From the NCBI GenBank assembly GCA_910574255.1, contig CAJTAK010000010.1, forward strand, positions 62,001 through 126,000: a DNA stretch of 64,000 nt, read 5' to 3'. Positions 16,846 to 26,775 of the stretch are shown here, in pieces. The stretch comes from Clostridia bacterium. GTDB taxonomy: Bacteria > Bacillota > Clostridia > Lachnospirales > Lachnospiraceae. The position numbers and the translations under genes were made by a program. Position 1 is the first letter of the stretch. Each line of letters begins with the position of its first letter. The notes beneath the pieces were generated by a model. The model was not told where the DNA came from. It worked only from the letters and a program-made list of their open reading frames with translations, and did no database searches.

Positions 16846-19308
16846 ATGAACCAAGAGGTTACGCTGATTATAGAAGGCATGACCTGTGCATCCTGCAGCG
16901 CAGCAGTAGAACGCGTGACGAAAAAGCTGCCCGGCGTTGAGAGCAGTCAGGTAAACCTGGCCACCAACCGGGCAAGGATTGTATATGACCCGGAGCAGGT
17001 GAACATAGAAATGCTGTGCCAGAAGATTGAGCGGGCAGGCTTCGGAGCCCGGGAGGAGAAAAAAGCAGCCGCAGAGAATCAGGAGATTACCCTGAATATC
17101 GAGGGTATGACCTGTGCATCCTGCAGTGCGGCAGTGGAGCGTGTGACAAGGAAGCTGCCCGGTGTTATTAGCAGCGAAGTAAATCTTACCACCAACAAGG
17201 CACATATTGTCTACGACCCCTCTCAGGTGAAGCTGGCAGACATAAAGCTGAAGATTGAAAAAGCAGGCTTTGTACCAAAGGACATAGAAAAGGAAGACCG
17301 GAACGAAGAGCTTAATGAACAGATGGAGAAGCTGCGCAGGCAGAAGCAGAATCTGATTGTAACCATCTGTCTTGCCGTTCCCTTGCTCTATATTTCCATG
17401 GGACATATGATTCCCATTACACTGCCACTGCCGGATTTTCTTCATATGCACAGCCACCCGCTGAACTTTGCCCTGGCACAGTTGATTTTGACCGTGTTAA
17501 TTCTCTGGCATGGGAGGAAGTTCTATGTTGTAGGCTTCAAGACTCTGTTCCGGGGCCATCCCAATATGGATTCCCTTGTGGCAATCGGAACGGGAAGCGC
17601 TTTTTTCTACAGCCTTGCTATGACCATTCAGATTCCCTCAAATCCCGCCAGTGTGGAGAATCTTTATTATGAGTCGGCAGCTGTGGTTGTAACCCTGATT
17701 ATGCTGGGTAAGTATCTGGAAGCGAGAAGCAAGGGAAAAACCTCCGAAGCGATCCGGAAGCTGATGGAACTGGCGCCGGATACGGCAGTGCTTCTGCGTG
17801 AGGGACAGGAAGTAGAAGTTCGGGTAGAGGAAGTTGTTCCGGGAGATATCCTTTTGGTAAAGCCGGGAAGCAAGGTTCCGCTGGACGGAACAGTGATTGG
17901 AGGATCCAGCAGTGTGGATGAGTCCATGCTCACAGGAGAGAGCATTCCGGTAGAAAAGGAAGCCGGAGACACGGTGATTGGCGGCAGTATGAACTTCAAC
18001 GGAGCTATGGAGGTCCGAGTGACCCATGTGGGCGCCGACACCACCCTTTCCAGAATCATTCAGATGATGGAGGATGCACAGGGGAAAAAAGCGCCCATTT
18101 CCAAGCTGGCGGATACGGTGTCCGGGTATTTTGTACCTACGGTTATGGGAATTGCTGTTGTGGCAGCTCTAATCTGGGCTTTACTGGGCCATGATGCGGC
18201 CTTTGTTCTGACCATTTTCGTATCAGTTCTTGTAATAGCCTGCCCCTGCGCTCTGGGTCTGGCTACGCCTACGGCTATTATGGTAGGAACAGGCCTTGGC
18301 GCCAGCCATGGAATCCTGATTAAAAGCGGAGAGGCGCTGGAGACTACCCACAAGATCCAGGTAGTTGTATTGGATAAGACGGGAACCATTACCGAGGGAA
18401 AGCCCAGGGTGGTGGATGTGGTATCCCACGAGATGGAAGCGGATGAGCTTCTGCGTCTGGCGGCAAGCTGTGAGCGCTCCTCCGAGCATCCCCTTGGAGC
18501 GGCCATTGTGGAGGGCGCACAGGAAAAAGGCCTTGAGCTGGAGCAGACAGAGGGCTTCCAGAGTGTAACCGGAAAAGGCATCGAAGCAGTTCTTAAGGGA
18601 CATTACTTCCATATCGGAAACCGACGGATGCTGGAGGGAAAACATGTGGAATTGGGAGCATACGAGGAAGCGGCAAAGACAGCGGCAGGCAAAGGGCAGA
18701 CACCTATGTTTGTAGTTATGGATGGTAAGCTGTCCGGCATGATCTGCGTGGCGGATACCATCAAGGCAACCAGCAGGGAGGCCATTGCCCAGATGCGGAG
18801 CCTTGGCATCCGGGTGGTGATGCTCACAGGAGACAATCAGCTGACGGCAGATTACATCGGCAGCCAGGTAGAGGTAGATGAAGTGATTGCAGAGGTGCTT
18901 CCCGGCGATAAGTCTCAGGTAGTGTCCCGTTACCAGAAAGAGGGCTTTTGCGTAATGATGGTAGGGGACGGCATCAACGATGCACCGGCTCTTGTGCAGG
19001 CGGATGTGGGCGTGGCCATCGGAAGCGGAAGCGATATTGCGCTGGAATCCAGCGACATTGTACTGATGAAGTCGGATTTAAAGGATGTGTATAAAGCTGT
19101 CCGTTTAAGCCGGGCCACCATACGGAATATTAAGCAGAATCTCTTCTGGGCATTCTTTTATAACAGTTTGGGGCTTCCCATTGCGGCCGGATTGTTGTAT
19201 GCTTTAGGTGGGCCTTTACTGAATCCTATCTTCGGAGGGCTTGCCATGTCCTTTAGCTCTGTGTCCGTAGTCAGCAATGCCCTGCGGTTAAAGAGGCTGA
19301 AGTTGTAG
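16846..19308 (+). CDS. copA: Copper-exporting P1B-type ATPase
   Basis: Two N-terminal heavy-metal domains each carry GMTCASC (about residues 11-17 and 86-92). Eight membrane helices include the ion-binding VIACPCALG motif. The actuator loop has LTGES, the phosphorylation site is [13 protein letters not shown], and the nucleotide domain has SSEHPLG and [10 protein letters not shown]. This is the standard Cu(I) exporter of the cytoplasmic membrane, about 820 aa. I use ATG 16846, with AAAGGAG about 9 nt upstream. It is preceded by two CsoR operators and followed by csoR, so it is copper-induced. CPC plus GMTCASC favours copper over silver-only or zinc transport. Confidence 0.96.
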   Translation: MNQEVTLIIEGMTCASCSAAVERVTKKLPGVESSQVNLATNRARIVYDPEQVNIEMLCQKIERAGFGAREEKKAAAENQEITLNIEGMTCASCSAAVERVTRKLPGVISSEVNLTTNKAHIVYDPSQVKLADIKLKIEKAGFVPKDIEKEDRNEELNEQMEKLRRQKQNLIVTICLAVPLLYISMGHMIPITLPLPDFLHMHSHPLNFALAQLILTVLILWHGRKFYVVGFKTLFRGHPNMDSLVAIGTGSAFFYSLAMTIQIPSNPASVENLYYESAAVVVTLIMLGKYLEARSKGKTSEAIRKLMELAPDTAVLLREGQEVEVRVEEVVPGDILLVKPGSKVPLDGTVIGGSSSVDESMLTGESIPVEKEAGDTVIGGSMNFNGAMEVRVTHVGADTTLSRIIQMMEDAQGKKAPISKLADTVSGYFVPTVMGIAVVAALIWALLGHDAAFVLTIFVSVLVIACPCALGLATPTAIMVGTGLGASHGILIKSGEALETTHKIQVVVLDKTGTITEGKPRVVDVVSHEMEADELLRLAASCERSSEHPLGAAIVEGAQEKGLELEQTEGFQSVTGKGIEAVLKGHYFHIGNRRMLEGKHVELGAYEEAAKTAAGKGQTPMFVVMDGKLSGMICVADTIKATSREAIAQMRSLGIRVVMLTGDNQLTADYIGSQVEVDEVIAEVLPGDKSQVVSRYQKEGFCVMMVGDGINDAPALVQADVGVAIGSGSDIALESSDIVLMKSDLKDVYKAVRLSRATIRNIKQNLFWAFFYNSLGLPIAAGLLYALGGPLLNPIFGGLAMSFSSVSVVSNALRLKRLKL

Positions 19309-19440
19309 TGAGTGAAAGAAACTGGAATACAGCATCCTTTAGACAGTGCCAGATGGATTTACGGATGCAGAATTAAGCAGCCGGGAATCCGTCTAAGAGA
19401 AAGGTGCTGGAGAAAGGATGCGGAACTGGAATAAAAAAAT

Positions 19441-19770
19441 ATGGAAAATGAAAAGCGAAAAGTAAACTGCAGCTGTCAGGAGGGCTGCTGCGTAAAAACC
19501 AAGCATCGGGACAGCGACGAGTATAAGAGCCTGATCCACCGTCTGAACCGCATTGAGGGACAGGTCCGGGGGATACGGAGCATGCTGGAGGAAGAGCGCT
19601 ATTGTGTGGACATTCTCACCCAAGTATCCGCCATTCAGTCAGCCCTCAATGCCTTTAATAAGGAGCTGCTGTCCAATCACATCAAAACCTGTGTGGTGGA
19701 GGACATCAAAAGCGGGGATGAGACAGTGGTAGATGAGCTATGTGACACCATCCGAAAATTGATGAAATAA
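19441..19770 (+). CDS. csoR: Copper-sensing transcriptional repressor CsoR
   Basis: A 109-aa all-helical protein of the CsoR/RcnR family. The Cu(I) ligand set C-H-C is present: the cysteine in EERYCVDILTQ, and H and C in NHIKTCVVEDI. The family phrase LNRIEGQVRGIRSMLEEERYC is intact. The extra N-terminal cysteines (NCSCQEGCC) are not part of the core and could bind additional metal or be a tail feature of Clostridia. It represses the promoter at 16765-16821, which drives copA, itself, the small chaperone and probably the flavodiiron gene. Confidence 0.94.
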   Translation: MENEKRKVNCSCQEGCCVKTKHRDSDEYKSLIHRLNRIEGQVRGIRSMLEEERYCVDILTQVSAIQSALNAFNKELLSNHIKTCVVEDIKSGDETVVDELCDTIRKLMK

Positions 19771-19931
19771 GCTATTACAGTAAATTGCTGTTAAATATCA
19801 GATGCAAAATACACCTTGTCTCAAGACATGATAAGACAACGTGTATAGATAGAAGCAACTCAAAAAGCAGCGGAATCGGGGCAGTCCATGCACCGGTTTC
19901 CAAAAATCAAAAATTAAGGAGGAACAAAGAA

Positions 19932-20126
19932 ATGACAGTATTAAAAGCAGAGGACATGCATTGCGAGAAGTGTGTGGAGCGCATCACAAAGGCCCTTACC
20001 GGAGCCGGACTGGATTTCAAGGTAAGCCTGGAGGATAAGACCGTAACCATCGACGGCTGTGAGAACTGCGTGGCAAAGGCAAAGGAACTGATGGATGATC
20101 TTGGATTTGACACAGTTGAGGTATAA
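19932..20126 (+). CDS. Small HMA-type copper chaperone (CopZ-like)
   Basis: 64 aa with a ferredoxin-like HMA domain. The metal site is MHCEKC near residue 9. A second CxxC, CENC, sits at the position of a later loop (about residue 44), which is unusual for CopZ. ATG 19932 has AAGGAGG 11 nt upstream. It lies between csoR and the flavodiiron gene, with only 2 nt to the latter. It probably ferries Cu(I) to CopA in the cytoplasm. The second CxxC may allow dimerisation or a second metal site. Confidence 0.85.
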   Translation: MTVLKAEDMHCEKCVERITKALTGAGLDFKVSLEDKTVTIDGCENCVAKAKELMDDLGFDTVEV

Positions 20127-20128
20127 GC

Positions 20129-22666
20129 ATGGAGACAAAAGCATATAAACTCAGAGAAAACTTTTACTGGGCTGGAATTTTGGACGATACCCTCCGGGTA
20201 TTTGACATTATTATGTATACGGAATTTGGAACCACCTATAATTCCTATGTATATCGGGCAGGGGACAAAACCATCCTCTTTGAGACCGCAAAGGCGAAAT
20301 ACTTTGATGCCTACTTAAAGGAACTGGAAGAGATTGTGGATATAAAGTCAATCGATTATCTAGTGGTAAATCACACGGAGCCGGATCACGCAGGAAGCGT
20401 AGAACGGCTTTTGGAACTGAATCCGGGGCTTAAGATTATTGCAACTCCTACGGCCATTTCATTTCTGCAGAATATCGTAAATAGGGATTTCTGCAGTATC
20501 GCTGTGAAAGACGAACAGGAAATGAAGATAGGAAACCTTACCTTACGCTTCCTTCATGTTCCCAATCTTCACTGGCCGGATACCATGTACACCTATCTGG
20601 AGGAAGAGCAGGTGCTGGTGACGTGTGATTCCTTTGGTTCCCACTATTCATTCCCGGAGATTGTGTACAGCAAGGTAACGAATCAGGAGGACTACTGGAA
20701 AGCAACACGCTATTATTTCGACTGCATTATCGGACCATTTAAACCCTTTATGCTGAAAGCCCTGGATCGCATCCGTGATTTGGATATTTCCATGATCTGT
20801 ACCGGACACGGCCCTGTTCTGGATTCCGGCATTGATCGGATGCTGAACACCTACCAGGAGTGGTGTACCGTAGTCAACCCCAATCCACGGAAAACAGTGG
20901 TAATCCCCTATGTAAGTGCTTACGGCTACACGGGAGAACTGGCAGAGCAGATCAGTAAAGGTATCAAAGACAGCGGGGACATTGATGTGCGCAGCTACGA
21001 TCTGGTGACAGCAGACCAGGGAGAAGTGCTGAGCGAGCTTGGATTTGCAGACGGCATATTATTCGGAACACCTACCATTGTGGGAGAAGCCTTAAAGCCC
21101 ATCTGGGATTTGACCACCTCCATCTTTGCGGGGACCCACGGAGGAAAGCTTGCAAGCGCTTTTGGAAGCTACGGCTGGAGCGGCGAGGGAGTTCCCCACA
21201 TTATCGAGCGTCTTCGTCAGTTAAATATGCGTGTGGCAGAGGGCTTCCGGGTACGGTTTAAGCCCGGTGAGGTAGACCTTTTAAATGCCTATGAATACGG
21301 ATACAACTTCGGCTGTACTCTTTTGGAGAAAGAAAATCCCAAGAAAGCAAAAGGGAAAACAACCCTTGTTAAATGCCTTGTCTGTGGAGAAATCTTTGAT
21401 TCCTCTCTGGAGATTTGCCCGGTCTGCGGCGTAGGAAAGGAAAACTTCGTTCCGGTGGAAAGCGAGACAACGGAATACCGCAAAGATACCAACAATCTCT
21501 ATGCCATTCTTGGAAACGGAGCCGCAGGACTGAATGCGGCCAAGGCCATTCGGGAACGTGACAAGACCGGAGGCATATACATTATTTCCAATGAAGAATA
21601 TCCGGCCTACAACCGGCCCATGCTGACCAAAGCCTTGGTGTCAGGCCTTGACGGGGATCAGATAGGGATTCAGGATGCAGCCTGGTATGAGGAAAATAAT
21701 ATTGTCCAGATCCTTGGAAAGCAAATAAAAACCGTGGATACAAAGGAACGGGAGATTCTCACGGAGGACGGGGCCAAATTCAAATATACAAAGCTGATCT
21801 ACGCCCTTGGATCCGAGTGCTTTATACCGCCCATTCCCGGTGCGGATAAGCCGGAGGCCGTGGCCATCCGCCGTTTGTCCGATACCCGTAAAGTGACGGA
21901 GCTTCTGCCCCATACAAAAGAGGCTGTTGTGATCGGCGGAGGCGTATTGGGACTGGAAGCCGCATGGGAGCTTAAGAAAGCTCACTGCAAGGTGACGGTT
22001 CTGGAGCTTGCCCCAAGGCTTATGGGGCGGCAGCTTGATGAGGGAGCCAGCCAGATGATGAAAAGCATCATTGAGGCCCAGGGAATTGCCGTACACACGG
22101 GCGTGCAGATTTCCGCTGTCGAGGGTGAAGAGCATGTAACGGGCGTTCGCTTAGGCGACGGGACTTTACTGCCGGCCCAGCTTGTGATTCTTTCCTGCGG
22201 CGTGCGCTCCAACATTGGAATCGCTAAGGAAGCGGGAATAGACACGGATCGGGCCGTGATAGTGGACAGTCATATGCTCACCAGCAATGAAGACATCTAT
22301 GCCTGCGGCGACTGTGCCCAGTATGAGGGCATCAATTACGCCATCTGGCCCCAGGCAGTGGAGCAGGGTAAAGTAGCCGGAGCAAATGCGGCGGGAGAAA
22401 GCCTTACGTACACCACCGTTCCGGCGGCCCTTACTTTCCATGGTATGAATACGGCTCTGTTTTCCATCGGAGACAATGGCGGCAATCCGGATCTGGTTTA
22501 TCGAACTGTGGAATTTAAGGATGTGTCCCGAAAGCAGTATGAGAAATACTACTTCCGCAATAATCACCTTTGCGGCGTGATTCTCATTGGAGATGTGTCA
22601 AAAATGGGAGAGATGAGCGACGCAATTGAACGCAGAGCCTCCTTTAAGGAGCTGTTTGGCAGATAA
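20129..22666 (+). CDS. Flavodiiron protein fused to rubredoxin and NADH:rubredoxin oxidoreductase (class F-like)
   Basis: 845 aa with four modules. A metallo-beta-lactamase diiron domain (about 1-250) has the ligand motif H82-x-E84-x-D86-H87, then H in FLHVPNLHW, D in VTCDSFGSH and H in CTGHGPVL. A flavodoxin-like domain (about 255-400) follows. A rubredoxin has CLVC and CPVC (about 416-437). The last is an FAD/NAD-binding oxidoreductase (about 455-845; GNGAAGLNAAKAI, GGGVLGLEAAWEL, CGDCAQYEG). It would take electrons from NADH to reduce O2 to water or NO to N2O in the cytoplasm, all in one chain. The start is 2 nt after the chaperone stop, implying translational coupling and copper-linked expression. 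Confidence 0.95.
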   Translation: METKAYKLRENFYWAGILDDTLRVFDIIMYTEFGTTYNSYVYRAGDKTILFETAKAKYFDAYLKELEEIVDIKSIDYLVVNHTEPDHAGSVERLLELNPGLKIIATPTAISFLQNIVNRDFCSIAVKDEQEMKIGNLTLRFLHVPNLHWPDTMYTYLEEEQVLVTCDSFGSHYSFPEIVYSKVTNQEDYWKATRYYFDCIIGPFKPFMLKALDRIRDLDISMICTGHGPVLDSGIDRMLNTYQEWCTVVNPNPRKTVVIPYVSAYGYTGELAEQISKGIKDSGDIDVRSYDLVTADQGEVLSELGFADGILFGTPTIVGEALKPIWDLTTSIFAGTHGGKLASAFGSYGWSGEGVPHIIERLRQLNMRVAEGFRVRFKPGEVDLLNAYEYGYNFGCTLLEKENPKKAKGKTTLVKCLVCGEIFDSSLEICPVCGVGKENFVPVESETTEYRKDTNNLYAILGNGAAGLNAAKAIRERDKTGGIYIISNEEYPAYNRPMLTKALVSGLDGDQIGIQDAAWYEENNIVQILGKQIKTVDTKEREILTEDGAKFKYTKLIYALGSECFIPPIPGADKPEAVAIRRLSDTRKVTELLPHTKEAVVIGGGVLGLEAAWELKKAHCKVTVLELAPRLMGRQLDEGASQMMKSIIEAQGIAVHTGVQISAVEGEEHVTGVRLGDGTLLPAQLVILSCGVRSNIGIAKEAGIDTDRAVIVDSHMLTSNEDIYACGDCAQYEGINYAIWPQAVEQGKVAGANAAGESLTYTTVPAALTFHGMNTALFSIGDNGGNPDLVYRTVEFKDVSRKQYEKYYFRNNHLCGVILIGDVSKMGEMSDAIERRASFKELFGR

Positions 22667-22861
22667 AAATAGTTTAAGCTTATCATAAAAAACCTCTTTT
22701 TGGAAATCCTGTAAAGAAAAGATTCTGCATGTTTCTCTCACAGAAAGCTTTTGGCGAGGGGACAAAAGGAAGTACAGGAAGTTTCAAAAGCAATGTCATT
22801 AAGTCTTTACAAGCTTTCAATGTTTATCTTAGCGGCATTGCTTCCAAAAGGAGGTTTTTTA

Positions 22862-24037
22862 ATGCTGATTCTTGGAGGCAGGATATATACCATGGAAAAT
22901 GCAGTGTATGATCCTGGCTATATTAAGATTGAAAATGGAAAAATACTGAATTTGGGGACGGAGCGCAATGCTCCGGCGCCGGAGGAGAGAGAAAAGGTTC
23001 TTGAGGTAAAGGGCTCCTGGGTGCTTCCGGGGCTCATTGAAGCCCATGGGCATATCGGTATAACGGAGGAAACCAGGGGAGCCATTGCGGACGACTGCAA
23101 TGAGACCAGTGAGCCGGTACAGCCTTATTTGCGGGCCATTGATGCCATAAATCCCATGGATCCGGCCTTTCATGATGCAATTATGGCGGGAATTACCTCG
23201 GTAATGACAGGACCGGGCAGTGCCAATGTGGTGGGCGGTCAGTTTGTATTTATGAAAACACAGGGACGTTGTATGGATCGGATGATTGTGTTGGAGCCGG
23301 CAGCTATGAAAGCAGCATTTGGCGAGAATCCCAAGACTGCTTATGAGTCTCAGGGAAAATGTCCCCTGACAAGAATGGGAACGGCGGCTCTTTTACGAGA
23401 AGAATTGTTTCGAGCCAGACAATATGGAAAACAGAAGGAAAACGGAAAGCTAAAGGAGGAAGACTTTCGCCTGGAGCCGTGGCTTCCCGTGCTGCGCCGG
23501 GAGATTCCTCTAAAGGCACATGCTCATCGGGCGGATGACATTTTGACAGCCATTCGGATAGCAAAGGAATTTGAGATAGATATTACCATTGATCACGGCA
23601 CGGAAGCCCATCTCATTGCCGACGAGGTTGCGGCCTCCGGTTTTCCGGTGATTGTAGGAACGGATCTGACCTCCCGCTCAAAGCTGGAGATACAGAATCT
23701 CAATTTTAAAACCAACCGGATTCTTTATGAATCCGGAGTGACCATTGCCGTGACCACGGATCATCCGGTGGCTTTGATTCAATATCTTCCCTTGTGTGCC
23801 GGACTTGCGGTAAAGCATGGTTTGCCTATGGAAGAGGGGCTGAAAGCGCTGACCATCAATCCGGCCCGTATCTGCCGGGTTGAGGAACGGGTAGGGAGCT
23901 TGAAGCCGGGAAAGGATGCGGACATTGCCATATTTTCCGGGAATCCTATGGAGGTGTTTACGAAGACTCTTTATACGATTATTGACGGGGAGATTGTGTA
24001 TGAGGATGGAGAGCAGGGAAAAAGGGAATTTTTATAA
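22862..24037 (+). CDS. Amidohydrolase of the imidazolonepropionase/dihydroorotase-like superfamily
   Basis: 391 aa. The N-terminal beta-sandwich strand begins MLILGGRIYTMENA. The metal-binding HxH lies in PGLIEAHGHIG, further metal or catalytic residues are H in PLKAHAHRADD and H in ITIDHGTEAH, and the final aspartate is in VTTDHPVAL. The C-terminal AAGL-like phrase LTINPARICRVEERVGSLKPGKDADI is standard. ATG 22862 with AAAAGGAGG upstream is the start; the frame is open further upstream but has no signal. It hydrolyses a cyclic amide, imide or related bond with one or two metals. The substrate is not predictable. It is single-gene, following the copper/oxygen block. Confidence 0.85.
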   Translation: MLILGGRIYTMENAVYDPGYIKIENGKILNLGTERNAPAPEEREKVLEVKGSWVLPGLIEAHGHIGITEETRGAIADDCNETSEPVQPYLRAIDAINPMDPAFHDAIMAGITSVMTGPGSANVVGGQFVFMKTQGRCMDRMIVLEPAAMKAAFGENPKTAYESQGKCPLTRMGTAALLREELFRARQYGKQKENGKLKEEDFRLEPWLPVLRREIPLKAHAHRADDILTAIRIAKEFEIDITIDHGTEAHLIADEVAASGFPVIVGTDLTSRSKLEIQNLNFKTNRILYESGVTIAVTTDHPVALIQYLPLCAGLAVKHGLPMEEGLKALTINPARICRVEERVGSLKPGKDADIAIFSGNPMEVFTKTLYTIIDGEIVYEDGEQGKREFL

Positions 24038-24150
24038 GTAAAAGTGTAAAAAGTAAAATAACAGATAATTATTCGGTGTTTGTTAAAAAAGTCTGTTTTT
24101 AACAATAAAAAAGGTCAATATAAAAAAAATAATTTTTTTTAAAAAAAAGC

Positions 24151-24179
24151 TTGCCAAATAAGGAATTATATTATATACT
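24151..24179 (+). promoter_or_regulatory. Promoter of tRNA-Glu
   Basis: TTGCCA (24151-24156), a 17-nt spacer and TATACT (24174-24179), in an AT-rich upstream region with A and T tracts (24121-24148) that looks like an UP element. The tRNA begins 28 nt after the -10 box. Confidence 0.75.
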
Positions 24180-24206
24180 AAGCAAGTCGGCAGGAAAAGC
24201 CGGTAT

Positions 24207-24278
24207 GGTTCCTTGGTCAAGCGGTTAAGACGCCGCCCTCTCACGGCGGAAACAGGGGTTCGATTCCCCTAGGGACTG
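24207..24278 (+). tRNA. tRNA-Glu (anticodon CUC)
   Basis: A cloverleaf can be drawn: acceptor stem GGTTCCT with AGGGACT (one G-T at the end pair and one internal T-G), D-loop with GGTCAAGCGGTTAAGAC, anticodon stem CCGCC/GGCGG around loop CTCTCAC (anticodon CTC), and T arm CAGGGGTTCGATTCCCCT. CUC reads GAG. CCA is not encoded. The body is close to common bacterial tRNA-Glu. It stands alone with its own promoter and terminator. Confidence 0.96.
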
Positions 24279-24284
24279 TCAAAA

Positions 24285-24323
24285 ACTCCGAAAGCAGATG
24301 AACAGGGGCTTTCGGAGTTTTTT
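24285..24323 (+). terminator. Terminator of the tRNA gene
   Basis: ACTCCGAAAGC (24285-24295) pairs with GCTTTCGGAGT (24308-24318), followed by TTTTTT. It starts 7 nt after the mature tRNA end. Confidence 0.9.
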
Positions 24324-24356
24324 GTGTTATATAAATGCAGGAGACTGGAAAGCTAT

Positions 24357-26657
24357 ATGAGAACCGGGACAAGCAGAGGAGAAGAGAGCCGTAAGAGACG
24401 GCTCTGTTTGCCGTTAAGTAGAAAAATCAGACAATGTTCAAAGCAGCAGAGAGCTCAGAGAATAGTTCTCTTGTTTGCGTTTCTGTTTCTTTGTATTCTG
24501 CCTGTTTGTTCACAGTACAATAAGACAGGTCCCAGAGAAATATGGATTGATGTGGAGCATGTGAAGAGAGGCTCTTTGATTCCCGTTCAATTTCGGAATA
24601 TAGCTCCTTCAGAGGTAGAGGCCTGCACCTGGTATGTAGGAGAACGCCAGGTATCCAAAACAAAGGAGATTACTTCGTTTACGCCCAAAGAAGGAGATGA
24701 GGAACAATTTATCCGTGTAGAGGTTGCCTTTACAGATGGAAGTATTTGCGAAGATTCTTTTTACTACAGTATTCTTCCCGTACTTTATTTAGAAAGCGAA
24801 ATGGGGTATAAAGACGTTTACTGGCAGGAGGGCATCTATGCTCAAATACGGCTTGCCGCAGGAGAAGGGTATCTGCCCACGGAAGCATATGAGGGGGGAG
24901 CCTTTATTCACCTGAGAGGCAATTCTACTAATGAATTAGATAAGCGGCCTTTTAAATTGAAGCTGGATAAGAAAAGCGATCTGCTGGGAATGGGAAAGTC
25001 AAAGCATTGGATATTACTGGCGAATGCGATTGATGCCACCCTGCTCCGCAATAGATTGATGCAGGAGTTTGCACGAGATATCGGAGCGGATGTCTGGATG
25101 GACTCGAAAAATGTAACCTTGATTTACAATGGAGAATATCAGGGTGTTTATGAGTTGTGTGAACAAGTGCGCATTGATGAGAACAGAGTGGATGTTTATG
25201 ATTGGGAAGAAGTCTGTGAACAGGCAGCCAGAGGAATTGCAGGGGATTTGACAGAACAGGGGCTGGCGACAGAGGAAGAGAGACCATTTCTTGAAAAAAT
25301 GATAGAAGCGGATTTGACCCTGGATTTTTCATGGATGGAAGAGGCGGCATTTACATCTGATTTTTTGAATGACTTGAATGAAAGTACTGGAAGGAATCTT
25401 CCGGTTTCTTATGATCTGCATAAATACATAGATATGCAGAAACTTCCGGAAGCTGTGGGAGGCGTACTTATGGAGATGAGCCAATATCATAAAAATGATG
25501 CGTCCCTTAAGACCAATTATGATATGCCCATCTATTTCAACAGGCCTTCCCAGGGAGCAACCTATAGGGAGCTTCTTGATTATATGCGGGAGTATCTTCA
25601 GACTTTGGAATATGCATTTCATGAAACTGATTTTACGTATCATGAGGATTCGCCTCATTATCAAATGTCTGATCCCGGATGGTATGATCAGGAGAAAAAA
25701 ATGCGTTTGGGTGTGGAATATAAGCCGGCATCTTTTTCAGCAGAGGAGTATGACGGGCTTCATTATTCAGAGCTGATCGATTTTGACTCCCTTTTGATCA
25801 ATTTTTTGATATGCGAATTTTCGGTAAATTATGATGGCATGAAAAATAGTGTTTTCTTTTATAAGGATGTGGATGGAAAGCTTTTTATCGGTCCGCCCTG
25901 GGATTATGACTGGGCATGGGGCAACAGCTACAGCGACCGTACCATACAAACCTGGTGTACGGATATCTGGCAGACTACAGATGAATATTTTGGAAGAGAG
26001 AACTATTACCAGAGCGTTCAGTGGAACCGCTGTCTCATTCGGGATCCTTATTTTGTGGCAAGAGTTTATGAAAAGTATTGGGAGATTCGGGAGACAGTTA
26101 TAGAAGAAATGGTACGTGAGGGCGGTCTGATTGATACGTATGCAGCCGAGCTTAAGCCGGCGGCTGACGCCAACGATGCGAGATGGGGAGGAAGCATGGG
26201 GGATTATACAGGCAGAAAATTTAATGACTCCATTGCAGATGTGAAAAGCTTTCTTAAGCAGCGGATTTCCTGGCTGGATGAACAGTTTGCTTCTGTAGAG
26301 ACCTTGTGTGCCTCTCTGGGGTATTACCAGGCATCAGATAACCTGACTGTGCAGAAGATTGACACAGCTTCCCGCAGAGGTATGACCAGGATACAGGTAA
26401 GTGTGGAGCTTCCGGAATGTAAAGAAGTGGCGTTTCAGATTAATGGCGCCTACATCCGGCGCTCAGAGGTGCAAAATGGCATTGCAGAGCTTTGGGTATC
26501 CAATCGGGAGCTTCGGACAGGGAAAGGAGAGCTGAATGCAGTTCAGGTACGGGCAGTGGATAAGCAGGGAGAATATATACGGAATTCGGAGGGCACAGTA
26601 GAGGGAGAGTATTGCAATGCTGTCTCTAATTATGGATGGTTTGTTTGGAATCCATAA
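24357..26657 (+). CDS. CotH-kinase-family extracytoplasmic protein
   Basis: An N-terminal basic region and one hydrophobic helix (about residues 34-50, IVLLFAFLFLCILPVCS) suggest an exported or anchored protein. A small beta-rich domain follows, then the CotH fold with its hallmarks: HLRGNSTN, RPFKLKLDKK, LLGMGKSKHWILLAN, LLRNRLMQEFARDIG, GEYQGVYELCEQVRID, and the active-site phrase GPPWDYDWAWG. CotH proteins phosphorylate coat proteins in Bacillus spores. In Clostridia many are outside sporulation loci and their targets are unknown. ATG 24357 is chosen with GCAGGAGA upstream; GTG 24324 lies in the tRNA terminator. 766 aa. It stands alone between a tRNA and a membrane-protein gene. Confidence 0.85.
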   Translation: MRTGTSRGEESRKRRLCLPLSRKIRQCSKQQRAQRIVLLFAFLFLCILPVCSQYNKTGPREIWIDVEHVKRGSLIPVQFRNIAPSEVEACTWYVGERQVSKTKEITSFTPKEGDEEQFIRVEVAFTDGSICEDSFYYSILPVLYLESEMGYKDVYWQEGIYAQIRLAAGEGYLPTEAYEGGAFIHLRGNSTNELDKRPFKLKLDKKSDLLGMGKSKHWILLANAIDATLLRNRLMQEFARDIGADVWMDSKNVTLIYNGEYQGVYELCEQVRIDENRVDVYDWEEVCEQAARGIAGDLTEQGLATEEERPFLEKMIEADLTLDFSWMEEAAFTSDFLNDLNESTGRNLPVSYDLHKYIDMQKLPEAVGGVLMEMSQYHKNDASLKTNYDMPIYFNRPSQGATYRELLDYMREYLQTLEYAFHETDFTYHEDSPHYQMSDPGWYDQEKKMRLGVEYKPASFSAEEYDGLHYSELIDFDSLLINFLICEFSVNYDGMKNSVFFYKDVDGKLFIGPPWDYDWAWGNSYSDRTIQTWCTDIWQTTDEYFGRENYYQSVQWNRCLIRDPYFVARVYEKYWEIRETVIEEMVREGGLIDTYAAELKPAADANDARWGGSMGDYTGRKFNDSIADVKSFLKQRISWLDEQFASVETLCASLGYYQASDNLTVQKIDTASRRGMTRIQVSVELPECKEVAFQINGAYIRRSEVQNGIAELWVSNRELRTGKGELNAVQVRAVDKQGEYIRNSEGTVEGEYCNAVSNYGWFVWNP

Positions 26658-26775
26658 GTTTTATAATCAAAAATCTTAATTGTTTTCCAAAACTTGTCCG
26701 GTGTGGAAACAAGGATGCTTCGCATACTAAAAATGAAAAGATACCCCCAAATATGGGCGAAACAAGGAGGTTTTC

